Numbered from the stretch's first letter, positions 1 through 7,003 are shown. The stretch: 8,196 nucleotides of DNA from JADLCX01 sp038251595 (GCA_038251595.1 JBBSBC010000174.1:1-8196); one strand, 5' to 3'. Numbers and translations are program-made. The notes: generated by a model from the letters alone, not told the origin.

Positions 1-1014
1 CCCCCCGCCCCCAACACCAGTCATCTTTGTAATATCCTTGAATTTCTTACCGACAAACTCGTAAACTGGCTGATCTTCATCGAGCACCCCGCCGGATATC
101 GGTGCCTCGCCGGTCGGATCCATCTTACCATTCGCGGGCAAGTTGATCAGATTATCATTCGGCCCATAGATCACCACCGCGACAATCTCCGCATGGGCGA
201 GCAACCATTTCGCTATCGATCGGCTCTCCGGTTCTGAAAGCGGAGTTGGGCCTGCATCATCGTCAAACTCGGGCCAGTGATACGGGAAGTTAGAATCCAG
301 ATCCACACCTTCGGCGCCATCTTCAGCGATTCTGCCATCACCATCCTGATCGAGGCCCTCGCTCAGCACCGCCCACTCCGCCAGCTCACCCTTATTCGCA
401 TCGGCTCGACGCAGCAACCTCGCATCATCAGCCTCGGCAATCTCCGTGGCAACCAACCCCGGCACAAGCCCGGCCCGCGGCCGCCTGATCCTCATCATCG
501 AGATTACCCCATCACCATTCATGTCCACCGCCCCATCCTCATCGATCCGCCGGTCGCGATCCGCATCCTCTCGAGCCGTTTTGCGAGCCGCCGCGTTTGC
601 GCCCGTGTCCACCTGTCGCTCTTTACTCTCGAATCTAAACATCCCATCCGGGTTCGCACAAGCGACCACCACAAGATCCGCACCCTGCAGCAGATCGGGC
701 TTCTCCGCGGCGATTCGTGCTGCGACTCCGAGCGCGGTCTTTGTGCCTACAACGTGCCTCCCATCCAGCCCGGCCAAGATGGCCACCGCAGGACGACGCA
801 CACCATCGCCGCGTGTGACCCATACAGCATCGATTGGTTTGCCCAATGTCGATTGACCGATCCGCTCAACCCTGACCGATGTCGCATAACGCGAAACGAG
901 TTCACTGAGGTTGCTCGTCCACCAATCCTCCTGCGATGACAGAACAGCCGGGAGCTGTGATTGCACCGCACCAAGGCTCACGCCCACAACCCACGCCTTT
1001 GCCCAGTTCCACAT
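1..1014 (-). CDS. Secreted M14 carboxypeptidase-like protein, C-terminus beyond left edge, probably inactive as a classical zinc peptidase
   Basis: The frame is open from the start codon to the left edge (338 residues, no stop), so the C-terminus is missing. An N-terminal hydrophobic stretch (residues 7-25) suggests export. M14 landmarks appear in order: AGLDGRH (81-87) where AGIHGDE is expected, NPDG (121-124), DLDSNF (238-243) where DLNRNF is expected, EPESRS (261-266), and IYGPNDNL (282-289) where the third zinc ligand (Tyr-His) is expected. The zinc pair HxxE therefore reads D84xxH87, the third ligand histidine is Gly284, and the substrate-binding Asn-Arg reads Asp-Ser. Between the landmarks lie acidic loops (150-171 and 222-233) resembling the calcium-loop insertions I associate with planctomycete members of the family. 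The ATG at 1014 is chosen because GAGGTGG lies 5 bases upstream and a signal-like sequence follows. An in-frame ATG at 1107 is an alternative. Family assignment is fairly safe; loss of classical activity is inferred. Confidence 0.8.
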   Translation of the reverse strand, partial: MWNWAKAWVVGVSLGAVQSQLPAVLSSQEDWWTSNLSELVSRYATSVRVERIGQSTLGKPIDAVWVTRGDGVRRPAVAILAGLDGRHVVGTKTALGVAARIAAEKPDLLQGADLVVVACANPDGMFRFESKERQVDTGANAAARKTAREDADRDRRIDEDGAVDMNGDGVISMMRIRRPRAGLVPGLVATEIAEADDARLLRRADANKGELAEWAVLSEGLDQDGDGRIAEDGAEGVDLDSNFPYHWPEFDDDAGPTPLSEPESRSIAKWLLAHAEIVAVVIYGPNDNLINLPANGKMDPTGEAPISGGVLDEDQPVYEFVGKKFKDITKMTGVGGGG

Positions 1015-1019
1015 GCTTT

Positions 1020-1026
1020 CCACCTC
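1020..1026 (-). promoter_or_regulatory. Ribosome binding site of the M14-like gene
   Basis: On the minus strand GAGGTGG lies 5 bases before the ATG at 1014. It favours this start over the upstream in-frame ATG at 1107, which would place the hydrophobic signal-like segment more than 30 residues inside the protein. Confidence 0.6.
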
Positions 1027-1118
1027 TAAGTTCGTGTTGTGCCAATTGTCGAATGCCGAATGCTCAATCCTGCCGAAAGCACCCCAAACTTCGCGACTTT
1101 GCAACATGACCGGTCGCA

Positions 1119-1138
1119 ATTGGCCGGGGCTGGCCAAT
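1119..1138. repeat. 7-bp perfect inverted repeat in the divergent intergenic region
   Basis: ATTGGCC (1119-1125) and GGCCAAT (1132-1138) are perfect complements around a 6-base spacer. They lie in the 214-base region between the minus-strand M14-like gene and the plus-strand prepilin-like gene. The repeat could be an operator or a hairpin in the M14 leader. No T-tract follows on either strand, so it is not a typical terminator. I could not identify convincing -35/-10 or sigma-54 promoter elements in this region, although promoters for both directions should lie here. A smaller inverted repeat, TTGAC (1244-1248) with GTCAA (1255-1259), overlaps the candidate start of the prepilin-like gene. 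Confidence 0.4.
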
Positions 1139-1228
1139 CCTCCCATCCGAGTCAAGTCGAGGGTATAGCCAATCGATTGTCCGGGCTTTTCATAAGCGCT
1201 GGCCTAAACTCTCCGTGATTCACCGACC

Positions 1229-2080
1229 TTGACGGGGCCATCGTTGACCAAGCTGTCAAATCGAATCTCACACTTTCAGTTCGCCCTTCGAAGGGTCGGT
1301 GACAAACGCGCCGCTTTCACGCTCATCGAGTTGATGATTGTTGTCACAATCATTGCTGTCCTGATCGCGCTGCTTCTCCCCTCCATCAGTGGCACGATTT
1401 CCGCAGCTCGTGGCTTCCGATGTCAGAGCTCGCAAAGAACCATCGCCTTCGATTTCACGGTTTTCGCCGACGATGCTCTTCACGGCTCACGCGGTCAAGA
1501 TGAGATCGATCTTCGGCGCGGCTACTTCCGGCTTGAGACCTTTCAAGACTCGCTCTATCAGGTCGATGAGTTCTGGGCCTATGGCTCCGGCTCAACCCAC
1601 GATCTTCCTGATGCTCAGGGCCGCGACCCCATGCGTTGCCCCGAAGTACGCGGCACGCTCAAACTCCGCAAGAACTCACCATGCACGCTCAACGGTGTCG
1701 GCCCCCAGGAGAATGTCTCCTTCGGCTTCAACATCCGAATGCACCATTCCGAGCGATACGCGGCCGCGGGAAAGCCACCCTCGATCGGACTCACCCACAG
1801 AATCCTCGAAGGCAACTCCACCGCCCACCCCGCTTCCATTCCCCTCTCACTGGACGTCGATGGAGTCGCGGCCAAATCCAAGGGTGTTTCGCCGCTGTTG
1901 ACCGGTCCTTCATTGCCGGGCAGCACGCTCTTCTCCGGTGATCGCTACTGGTTCCCCGGGGCGCGGCATAACGGCGCGCTTAATGTCGCGTTCATCGACG
2001 GTCATGTTGAGTCGAGCAGGAAACCTCTCAGTGAGGCGGGGTGGGCCTGGGACTTTGACGCCGGCGAACCCGTCCGCTGA
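1229..2080 (+). CDS. Prepilin-type protein with N-terminal methylation motif and H-X9-DG motif
   Basis: This 283-residue protein has a classical type IV prepilin or pseudopilin N-terminus, AFTLIELMIVV, at residues 29-39. Prepilin peptidase would cut between Ala29 and Phe30, and Glu34 is the conserved +5 glutamate. The hydrophobic helix spans about 31-52. A globular domain follows and ends in RHNGALNVAFIDGH (246-259), the H-X9-DG motif found in large planctomycete pseudopilin-like families. No ATG or GTG precedes the prepilin motif in frame after the stop at 1205, so the start must be unusual. TTG at 1229 or TTG at 1244 (five residues shorter, with GACGGGG just upstream) are the candidates; neither has a clear Shine-Dalgarno site. 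It is the first gene of the plus-strand cluster, with the histidine kinase starting 11 bases after its stop. Its exact role is unknown; such proteins are numerous in planctomycetes and are thought to act at the cell envelope. Confidence 0.87.
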   Translation: MTGPSLTKLSNRISHFQFALRRVGDKRAAFTLIELMIVVTIIAVLIALLLPSISGTISAARGFRCQSSQRTIAFDFTVFADDALHGSRGQDEIDLRRGYFRLETFQDSLYQVDEFWAYGSGSTHDLPDAQGRDPMRCPEVRGTLKLRKNSPCTLNGVGPQENVSFGFNIRMHHSERYAAAGKPPSIGLTHRILEGNSTAHPASIPLSLDVDGVAAKSKGVSPLLTGPSLPGSTLFSGDRYWFPGARHNGALNVAFIDGHVESSRKPLSEAGWAWDFDAGEPVR

Positions 2081-2091
2081 ACATTCGGCCC

Positions 2092-3699
2092 ATGTCGCTC
2101 CAAGCAAAGTTCGCGTTCTTGCTTTCTGCCATAGCAGCGTCGGTCCTGCTTGCGCTTGGCACGGCCTGGTGGACGCTCGATATGACCTACCGCGAGGTTC
2201 GCGAACCGGTCCGAAGCGCCTCGTACGTGCTGGCCTCTCTCATCGAGATCGAAAAACAGATCGACGAACTCCGTGCCCTTGCCGATTCCGGAGATGCTTT
2301 CCGCTCAAGCCCCGCTGAAAGCCCCGAAGAACGCTCGACTCTTCCGCCCACACGCCTCGACAGCGCAGGGTTCGAGCGACATTCGGCAGATATCAACAAG
2401 CACCTCACACAGATCGAAGCCGAGGAATGGTTCAGGTATGCGGGCAAGACCGCGACGCGCAACCTGCGCGACAAGCTCGCCGAACTCGCGAGCCGCGCCG
2501 AATCACACTTCACACTCGCAGCCAATCCGGCAGGCCACGAACTCTCAACAGCGCGTATAAGCATGCAGTTGTTCCAGATTCACGAACTGCTCAAACTCAT
2601 GGAGCAACGACTTGTTGACGACATCAAGAAGCTCGCCGATTCCAGCGCCGACCTCCGCTCTCGCCTTGCGCTGGTCCTCGGGCTCTCGTTTCTGCTCGCA
2701 ACGCTGACCGCAATTCTCGCCTACGCACTCCTCCTTCGCTGGGTTGTGCGACCTGTTCGCAACCTTCGCACCGCGGCCGAGAGAATCGCGGCTGGTGACT
2801 TTGACCATCGCATACCTCTTCCCGCCAGCACTCGTGCCGATGAGATCTTCGCGCTCAGCACCGAGGTCAATCACATGGCAACCATGGTGAACCAGATGCA
2901 GATCGAACGCATCGATCAGGAGCGACTCGCCGCGATTGGCGAACTCGTCCGACGATTGGCGCACAACCTGCGAAACCCGCTCGCGGGTATTCGTGGACTT
3001 GCCGAGCTCACGCGAAGCGAAGTGGCCACGCTCGGCAACGTCGCGGCTGATGTCCGCGAAAACCAGGATCGAATCATCACGGCGGTCGATCGATTCGAGC
3101 TCTGGCTCACTGATCTGCTCAGCGTCACCAAGCCCACACAGATCGAATGCTCAACGGTGAACATTCCCCGATGGCTCGCGGGGCTCGTTGATGCCCACCG
3201 ACCACTCGCGCAGATGTGGGGTGTGAAGCTCGATCTCGATACTTCCTCAGGTCCGACACTCGCGCCCATCGATCCCCGTCACCTCGAACACGCGGTCAGT
3301 GCCATCCTCTCAAATGGGCTCGAAGCGGCTGCGAGCAACACCCACACTCCCGAGGCACTTCGACAGGTTAGGGTTTCATCAAGGGTGATCCAACCATCAG
3401 GCATTGAATCATACTGGGAGCTTCGCATCGACGACACGGGTTCAGGAATCCCGAACAGTGTGCGGAGTTCGATTTTCAAGCCATACTTCACCACAAAGCA
3501 GGATGGGAACGGCATAGGACTTGCAGTAGCACGTCAAGTGGTGCGAGCGCACCAAGGCGAGATTTTCGTGAACGACTCAGAACTTACGCCGCCGCATGCA
3601 CCTGAAGCGACAAGCGTGATCAAGTGTGGCGAATCGTGCGGTACTGCGTTTGTGATACGGCTTCCCCTGGCCACTTCGCAACCGCCAACCGGTGGGTAA
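2092..3699 (+). CDS. Membrane-bound sensor histidine kinase (HAMP, HisKA, HATPase_c), NtrB-like partner of the downstream regulator
   Basis: This 535-residue kinase autophosphorylates on a histidine and should transfer the phosphate to the NtrC-type regulator encoded next. Membrane segment 1 is at about residues 6-26 and segment 2 at about 192-216. The 165-residue, helix-rich, largely charged stretch between them is the probable extracytoplasmic sensor; I recognise no named domain in it. A HAMP linker follows (217-270), then the H-box LAHNLRNPLAGI with phosphoacceptor His291. The ATP-binding domain shows the N-box ILSNGLEAA (Asn408), the G1 box DDTGSGIP (447-454), an F-box around PYFTTK (464-469) and the G2 box GNGIGL (472-477). 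All kinase boxes are intact. The residue after the histidine is Asn rather than the common Glu/Asp. The ATG start lies 11 bases after the preceding stop with no clear Shine-Dalgarno site, suggesting translational coupling. Confidence 0.95.
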   Translation: MSLQAKFAFLLSAIAASVLLALGTAWWTLDMTYREVREPVRSASYVLASLIEIEKQIDELRALADSGDAFRSSPAESPEERSTLPPTRLDSAGFERHSADINKHLTQIEAEEWFRYAGKTATRNLRDKLAELASRAESHFTLAANPAGHELSTARISMQLFQIHELLKLMEQRLVDDIKKLADSSADLRSRLALVLGLSFLLATLTAILAYALLLRWVVRPVRNLRTAAERIAAGDFDHRIPLPASTRADEIFALSTEVNHMATMVNQMQIERIDQERLAAIGELVRRLAHNLRNPLAGIRGLAELTRSEVATLGNVAADVRENQDRIITAVDRFELWLTDLLSVTKPTQIECSTVNIPRWLAGLVDAHRPLAQMWGVKLDLDTSSGPTLAPIDPRHLEHAVSAILSNGLEAAASNTHTPEALRQVRVSSRVIQPSGIESYWELRIDDTGSGIPNSVRSSIFKPYFTTKQDGNGIGLAVARQVVRAHQGEIFVNDSELTPPHAPEATSVIKCGESCGTAFVIRLPLATSQPPTGG

Positions 3700-3702
3700 T
3701 AC

Positions 3703-3741
3703 TGGCCAGATCTGGCCGACAAGGAACGGACTGTGGCCAGA
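3703..3741 (+). promoter_or_regulatory. Three complementary arms around the regulator's ribosome binding site: palindrome and possible RNA switch
   Basis: GGCCAGATCTGGCC (3704-3717) is a perfect 14-bp palindrome in the 33-base gap between kinase and regulator. Its right part, TCTGGCC (3711-3717), is also perfectly complementary to GGCCAGA (3735-3741), which begins at the last base of the GTG start codon. That second pairing would place the AAGGAA ribosome binding site (3721-3726) in a 17-base loop with the start codon at the stem edge. The two pairings exclude each other. The complementarity is visible in the sequence; a regulatory role, as operator or as translational control, is inferred. 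Confidence 0.4.
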
Positions 3742-5277
3742 ATACTGGTAATCGATGACGAAGAGAACCTCAGGTTCACCATTCGGCGCAGCCTGGCAAA
3801 GGCGGGCCACTTTGTCACCGAGGCCGCAAACCTTCGCGAAGCACGCGAGGCCAATCGTCAGTCCGACTTTGATCTTGTGCTCTCGGACGTGATGCTCGGC
3901 CCGGACAACGGGCTCGATCTCGTCAAAGAACTTCGCGCCGATGGATACGACGGTGTCATCGTGGTCATGACGGCGTTCTCGAGTGTCGGAGATGCCGTCG
4001 CCGCGATTCGCGATGGTGCCGATGACTACCTCTCCAAGCCGCTGAGCCTCGAGGAGCTTGGCCTGCAGGTTGGCAAGTGGATTGAACATCGCCGACTTGC
4101 ACGCCGTGTGAAGCTCTACGAGCGCCTTGAGCAATCCAAGAACCAACAGAGTGATTTGCTTGGTCAAAGCCCCCGGTGGATGGCGGCCATTGCGCTCGCT
4201 GATCGCCTTGCCGCGCTGCCTCTCTGCCAGGCGCAAAGTGGCCCTTCAAGCCTCGGTCCAGAGTCTGGTGCCAACAGCCTTCCATGCATACTGCTCACCG
4301 GCGAAACCGGTGTGGGCAAGGGCGTCATGGCTCGCTACATCCATCAGCGGGCGGGCCAGATTGCAAAGTCAGCATCATCAAAGGCCGATGCCGAGGCTCC
4401 GTTTGTGCACGTCAACTGCTCGGCACTTCCAGCAACGCTCGTTGAGGGAGAGCTCTTCGGGCACGAGAAAGGTGCCTTCACCGATGCACGCGAGCAACGG
4501 GCCGGCCTGTTTGAGATGGCCGATGGCGGTACAATTTTCCTCGATGAGATCAGCGAAATGCCGTTGGAGCTTCAGTCCAAGCTTCTGCTTGTGGTGGAGC
4601 ACGGCGCGTTCCGACGCGTTGGTGGAACCAAAGAGCGGCACGTGAGCGTGCGTGTCATTGCCGCGAGCAATCAGAACCTCGATGATCGCGTAAAGGCCGG
4701 TGCCTTTCGGCGCGATCTGCTCTACAGACTCAATGCATTTGAGATCCGAATCCCTTCGCTGCGAGATCGCCCCGGAGATGCAAAGCTGATCGCCGAGACC
4801 GCGCTCGACCGGCTGACTCGCCGATACGGACGCTCAAGCATGTCGTTCTCAAACGACGCGGCAGAGATCATCGCCAGCAATCCCTGGCCCGGGAACGTTC
4901 GTGAACTGGTCAACACCATTCAACGGGCCGTGATGCTCTGCGAAGGACAGAGGATTGAGCCGGTCGATCTTGGGCTTACGCCTTCTCCGTTCGATCTTCC
5001 ACACCTAGACCCTCCCCAATCCGACCGAGTTGCCGCGCGCGTAACTTCCACATCCGGCCCTTTAGCGGCACCGGGCGGAGGTCTCATCTTCGACTTTGAA
5101 AGCGGGTCGTGCCTCGCTGAAGATGTGGAGAAAGAGCTGGTTGTTCAGGCCCTTCGTCACACGCACGGGAATGTCAGCCGCGCCGCCAAGCTCATCGGCA
5201 TGCAGCGCTCAAGCCTGCGCTACCGCATCGAGCGTTACAAACTCGATTCCTTCGTCGCGGAGATGTGCAACCGATGA
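3733..5277 (+). CDS. NtrC-family response regulator (receiver, sigma-54 AAA+ ATPase, Fis-type HTH)
   Basis: This 514-residue bacterial enhancer-binding protein should activate sigma-54 promoters when phosphorylated by the adjacent kinase. The receiver occupies about 1-120, with acidic pocket Asp8/Asp9, phosphoacceptor Asp52, Thr80 and Lys102. The AAA+ domain (about 140-410) has Walker A GETGVGKG (190-197), Walker B FLDE (269-272), arginine-finger region FRRDLLYRL (325-333) and the motif NPWPGNVREL (383-392). The sigma-54 contact loop is GAFTDA (247-252), not the classical GAFTGA; the essential Phe-Thr is kept. A proline/serine/glycine-containing insertion of roughly 20 residues (about 164-184) precedes Walker A. 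The C-terminal Fis-type helix-turn-helix (about 463-505) includes NVSRAAKLIGM and SLRYRIERY. The GTG start is supported by AAGGAA 6 bases upstream. The gene overlaps the next start by 4 bases. Target promoters are not evident: I found no convincing -24/-12 site in the window. Confidence 0.95.
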   Translation: MARILVIDDEENLRFTIRRSLAKAGHFVTEAANLREAREANRQSDFDLVLSDVMLGPDNGLDLVKELRADGYDGVIVVMTAFSSVGDAVAAIRDGADDYLSKPLSLEELGLQVGKWIEHRRLARRVKLYERLEQSKNQQSDLLGQSPRWMAAIALADRLAALPLCQAQSGPSSLGPESGANSLPCILLTGETGVGKGVMARYIHQRAGQIAKSASSKADAEAPFVHVNCSALPATLVEGELFGHEKGAFTDAREQRAGLFEMADGGTIFLDEISEMPLELQSKLLLVVEHGAFRRVGGTKERHVSVRVIAASNQNLDDRVKAGAFRRDLLYRLNAFEIRIPSLRDRPGDAKLIAETALDRLTRRYGRSSMSFSNDAAEIIASNPWPGNVRELVNTIQRAVMLCEGQRIEPVDLGLTPSPFDLPHLDPPQSDRVAARVTSTSGPLAAPGGGLIFDFESGSCLAEDVEKELVVQALRHTHGNVSRAAKLIGMQRSSLRYRIERYKLDSFVAEMCNR

Positions 5278-6812
5278 TGCGTTACGCGGCCATCCTCATC
5301 CTTCTTCTCGCACCGCCCATCTCGCGTGCGGAAGACTCCTATGTCGAGTTCGTTGATGACGGGAATGACGCACGCGCACGGCGCACAGATCCCGGATCTG
5401 ATGGCGCCATGAACATCAATCAGACTCTTCCTGATCTGCTCTCGTGCCGGGTTTCCAAATGGCAATCGTTCTCTCCTTCCACAAATCCGTTCGATGGCTT
5501 TGCGCCGACCACAAGCACGCCGCACCTGTTCCGGATCGATCTTGTGTTTGCAGGATTGCTGAACCCCCCGGGTCCGCTCGAATCCTCCAGCGGAGAGACA
5601 CCGTTTCAATACGGCCCGAACCCGCTCTACGGGTTTCTTGAGATCGATATCGATCGTGATCGCCAGACAGGTGGCGAGCCCACCGCGGAAGCTGCGAATC
5701 ACTTTCTTGCGAATGTCGCGCGCTTCGGCACCCGTCCTTCATCGTCCATCGGCGAGCGGGCGGTGACGCTTGCCGGTCAGACGATCAACCACACCTGGCA
5801 AGACTCTCCGCAGTTTGAACTGAGCGGCGCGGAGTTTGTCCTGAAACTCTGCGGGTGCGAGTCGCTCTCGATCGTTTCAACTTCACACCCGAATGACCCG
5901 ACTTTCTCAGCTGGTGACACGTGGATCGTTCGCTCCCACTTTCTTGAGCGGTCAACCGGCTATCAGGCTATCAGCCGCATGAACCTTGCTGGCGGTACGT
6001 GCATTGCCCCCGGACGCTACGACCCGCTCGTACCCATGCGCTTCAGCCACGATTTGGCGAGCAATCGCACCACGGTTTCGCTCGTCTATGCGCTCGATCA
6101 GGTCGGGGCCGGACAGCTTGCTGGCCTCTCGGTTGCCCCGCCGGTCAATCTATCCGTGGAGTGCGATGGCAACAGCGGGAGCATCTTCGAGGCGCTGCGG
6201 GATGTTCGTGATGGAGCGGATCTCGCCCAGCAATCCGGCTGGCCCAACCACTTCGTGCGCACGCTTGCCCAGCGGCTGGCATCTCGCGATGATGGGTGGC
6301 TGGAGGAACACCTCGACCCTACCGACTGGCGTATCACCGCGCTCTTCGGAACAACCTACTCGACCACCATCGCCTTGCCGCCGTCAGAAGGTGCGTACTA
6401 CATCTGGACCGATGTCGGCTTCGACTGCGAGACCGGCGACCTGAATGGCGACTCGATGGTCAACACCAACGACCGCGATGAAGTCTCGAACCGCATCTCA
6501 CTTCTTGACGGGACCGCGGATGATGGCGACGGCGTTGTCAATGGCCGCGTTGCGATCATCAACTTCGGGCCAGACTTCGATATCCACGACCTTGATGGCA
6601 ACGGGCTGATCGATGCCGACGATGTGGCGTTCTTCGAGACTTCACCGCCGTGCCTAGCCGATTGGAACTTGACCAACGGCCTCACGCTCCAGGACCTCTT
6701 TGATTTTCTCACGGACTGGTTCGCGGGCCACGCCGATGTCAACGGCGACCTGACCACCACGCTGCAGGATATCTTTTCATACCTTGATGCATTCTTTCAG
6801 GGTTGCTCCTGA
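5274..6812 (+). CDS. Secreted protein with C-terminal GC-type dockerin region, function unknown
   Basis: The ATG at 5274 overlaps the regulator's stop as ATGA, with GGAG 11 bases upstream, so translation is probably coupled. A GTG at 5265 is an alternative start. The product (512 residues) begins with a clear signal peptide, MMRYAAILILLLAPPISRA, with cleavage likely before EDSY. The long middle part has no domain I can name; it looks rich in beta structure and has an acidic DIDRDR segment near residue 125. The C-terminus holds calcium-loop motifs DLNGDSMVNTND (389-400) and DLDGNGLIDADD (439-450), then a duplicated dockerin-like unit: DWNLTNGLTLQDLFDFL and DVNGDLTTTLQDIFSYL, ending FQGCS. This Cys...Gly-Cys ending is typical of Phycisphaerales exported proteins, where it is thought to anchor or sort the protein. 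Position in the operon suggests it belongs to the function controlled or served by the two-component pair. Confidence 0.88.
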   Translation: MMRYAAILILLLAPPISRAEDSYVEFVDDGNDARARRTDPGSDGAMNINQTLPDLLSCRVSKWQSFSPSTNPFDGFAPTTSTPHLFRIDLVFAGLLNPPGPLESSSGETPFQYGPNPLYGFLEIDIDRDRQTGGEPTAEAANHFLANVARFGTRPSSSIGERAVTLAGQTINHTWQDSPQFELSGAEFVLKLCGCESLSIVSTSHPNDPTFSAGDTWIVRSHFLERSTGYQAISRMNLAGGTCIAPGRYDPLVPMRFSHDLASNRTTVSLVYALDQVGAGQLAGLSVAPPVNLSVECDGNSGSIFEALRDVRDGADLAQQSGWPNHFVRTLAQRLASRDDGWLEEHLDPTDWRITALFGTTYSTTIALPPSEGAYYIWTDVGFDCETGDLNGDSMVNTNDRDEVSNRISLLDGTADDGDGVVNGRVAIINFGPDFDIHDLDGNGLIDADDVAFFETSPPCLADWNLTNGLTLQDLFDFLTDWFAGHADVNGDLTTTLQDIFSYLDAFFQGCS

Positions 6813-6830
6813 AGCAATGCCCCCAAGGCT

Positions 6831-6879
6831 TTTGGCCCAAACGACCGGGCCGAACATGCCAAGCTCGAACGAAACGAGC
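6831..6879. terminator. Two short hairpins between the converging dockerin gene and tRNA-Tyr, weak terminator candidates
   Basis: TTTGGCCC (6831-6838) pairs with GGGCCGAA (6847-6854) with one G-T pair and an 8-base loop. GCTCG (6863-6867) pairs with CGAGC (6875-6879) around a 7-base loop. Both lie in the 108-base gap where plus-strand transcription from the dockerin gene meets minus-strand transcription of the tRNA, which is where terminators are expected. Neither is followed by a T-tract on either strand, so intrinsic termination is uncertain. Confidence 0.25.
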
Positions 6880-6920
6880 ACACGTACCGACGCGGCGGTA
6901 AGGTCCGCAAACAATGAAAG

Positions 6921-7003
6921 TGGGCGCGGCTGGATTCGAACCAGCGGAGGCGTTAGCCAACAGATTTACAGTCTGCCCCGTTAGTCCACTTCGGTACACG
7001 CCC
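6921..7003 (-). tRNA. tRNA-Tyr (anticodon GTA)
   Basis: On the minus strand an 83-base cloverleaf folds fully. The acceptor stem GGGCGTG (7003-6997) pairs with CGCGCCC (6928-6922) with one G-T pair, and the discriminator is A6921. The D-stem is CCG/CGG. The anticodon stem is GCAGA/TCTGT with loop CTGTAAA, anticodon GTA at 6969-6967. The T-stem GCTGG/CCAGC carries the loop TTCGAAT. A 14-base variable region (6959-6946) makes it class II, as expected for bacterial tRNA-Tyr. The 3' CCA is not encoded (ACT follows), so it must be added by the CCA-adding enzyme. It stands alone; no other tRNA is in the window. Confidence 0.96.

Noticed and set aside
277..939. Long plus-strand open frames in the left part (also 446-856)
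   Set aside because: They are antisense to the M14-like frame, which shows family motifs, a signal-like N-terminus and a ribosome binding site. Their translations are rich in Arg, Pro, Thr and His, with no recognisable motif.
1254..1259. TTGACA on the minus strand as a -35 box for the M14-like gene
   Set aside because: No acceptable -10 hexamer lies 16-18 bases downstream; the following sequence is GC-rich.
2150..2180. TGGCACG sequence resembling the -24 element of a sigma-54 promoter
   Set aside because: No TTGC-like -12 element follows at the required spacing, and it lies inside the kinase gene.
3577..4236. 219-residue minus-strand open frame across the kinase-regulator junction
   Set aside because: It lies opposite the kinase C-terminus and the receiver domain, both well supported by motifs. 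No ribosome binding site or domain was seen.
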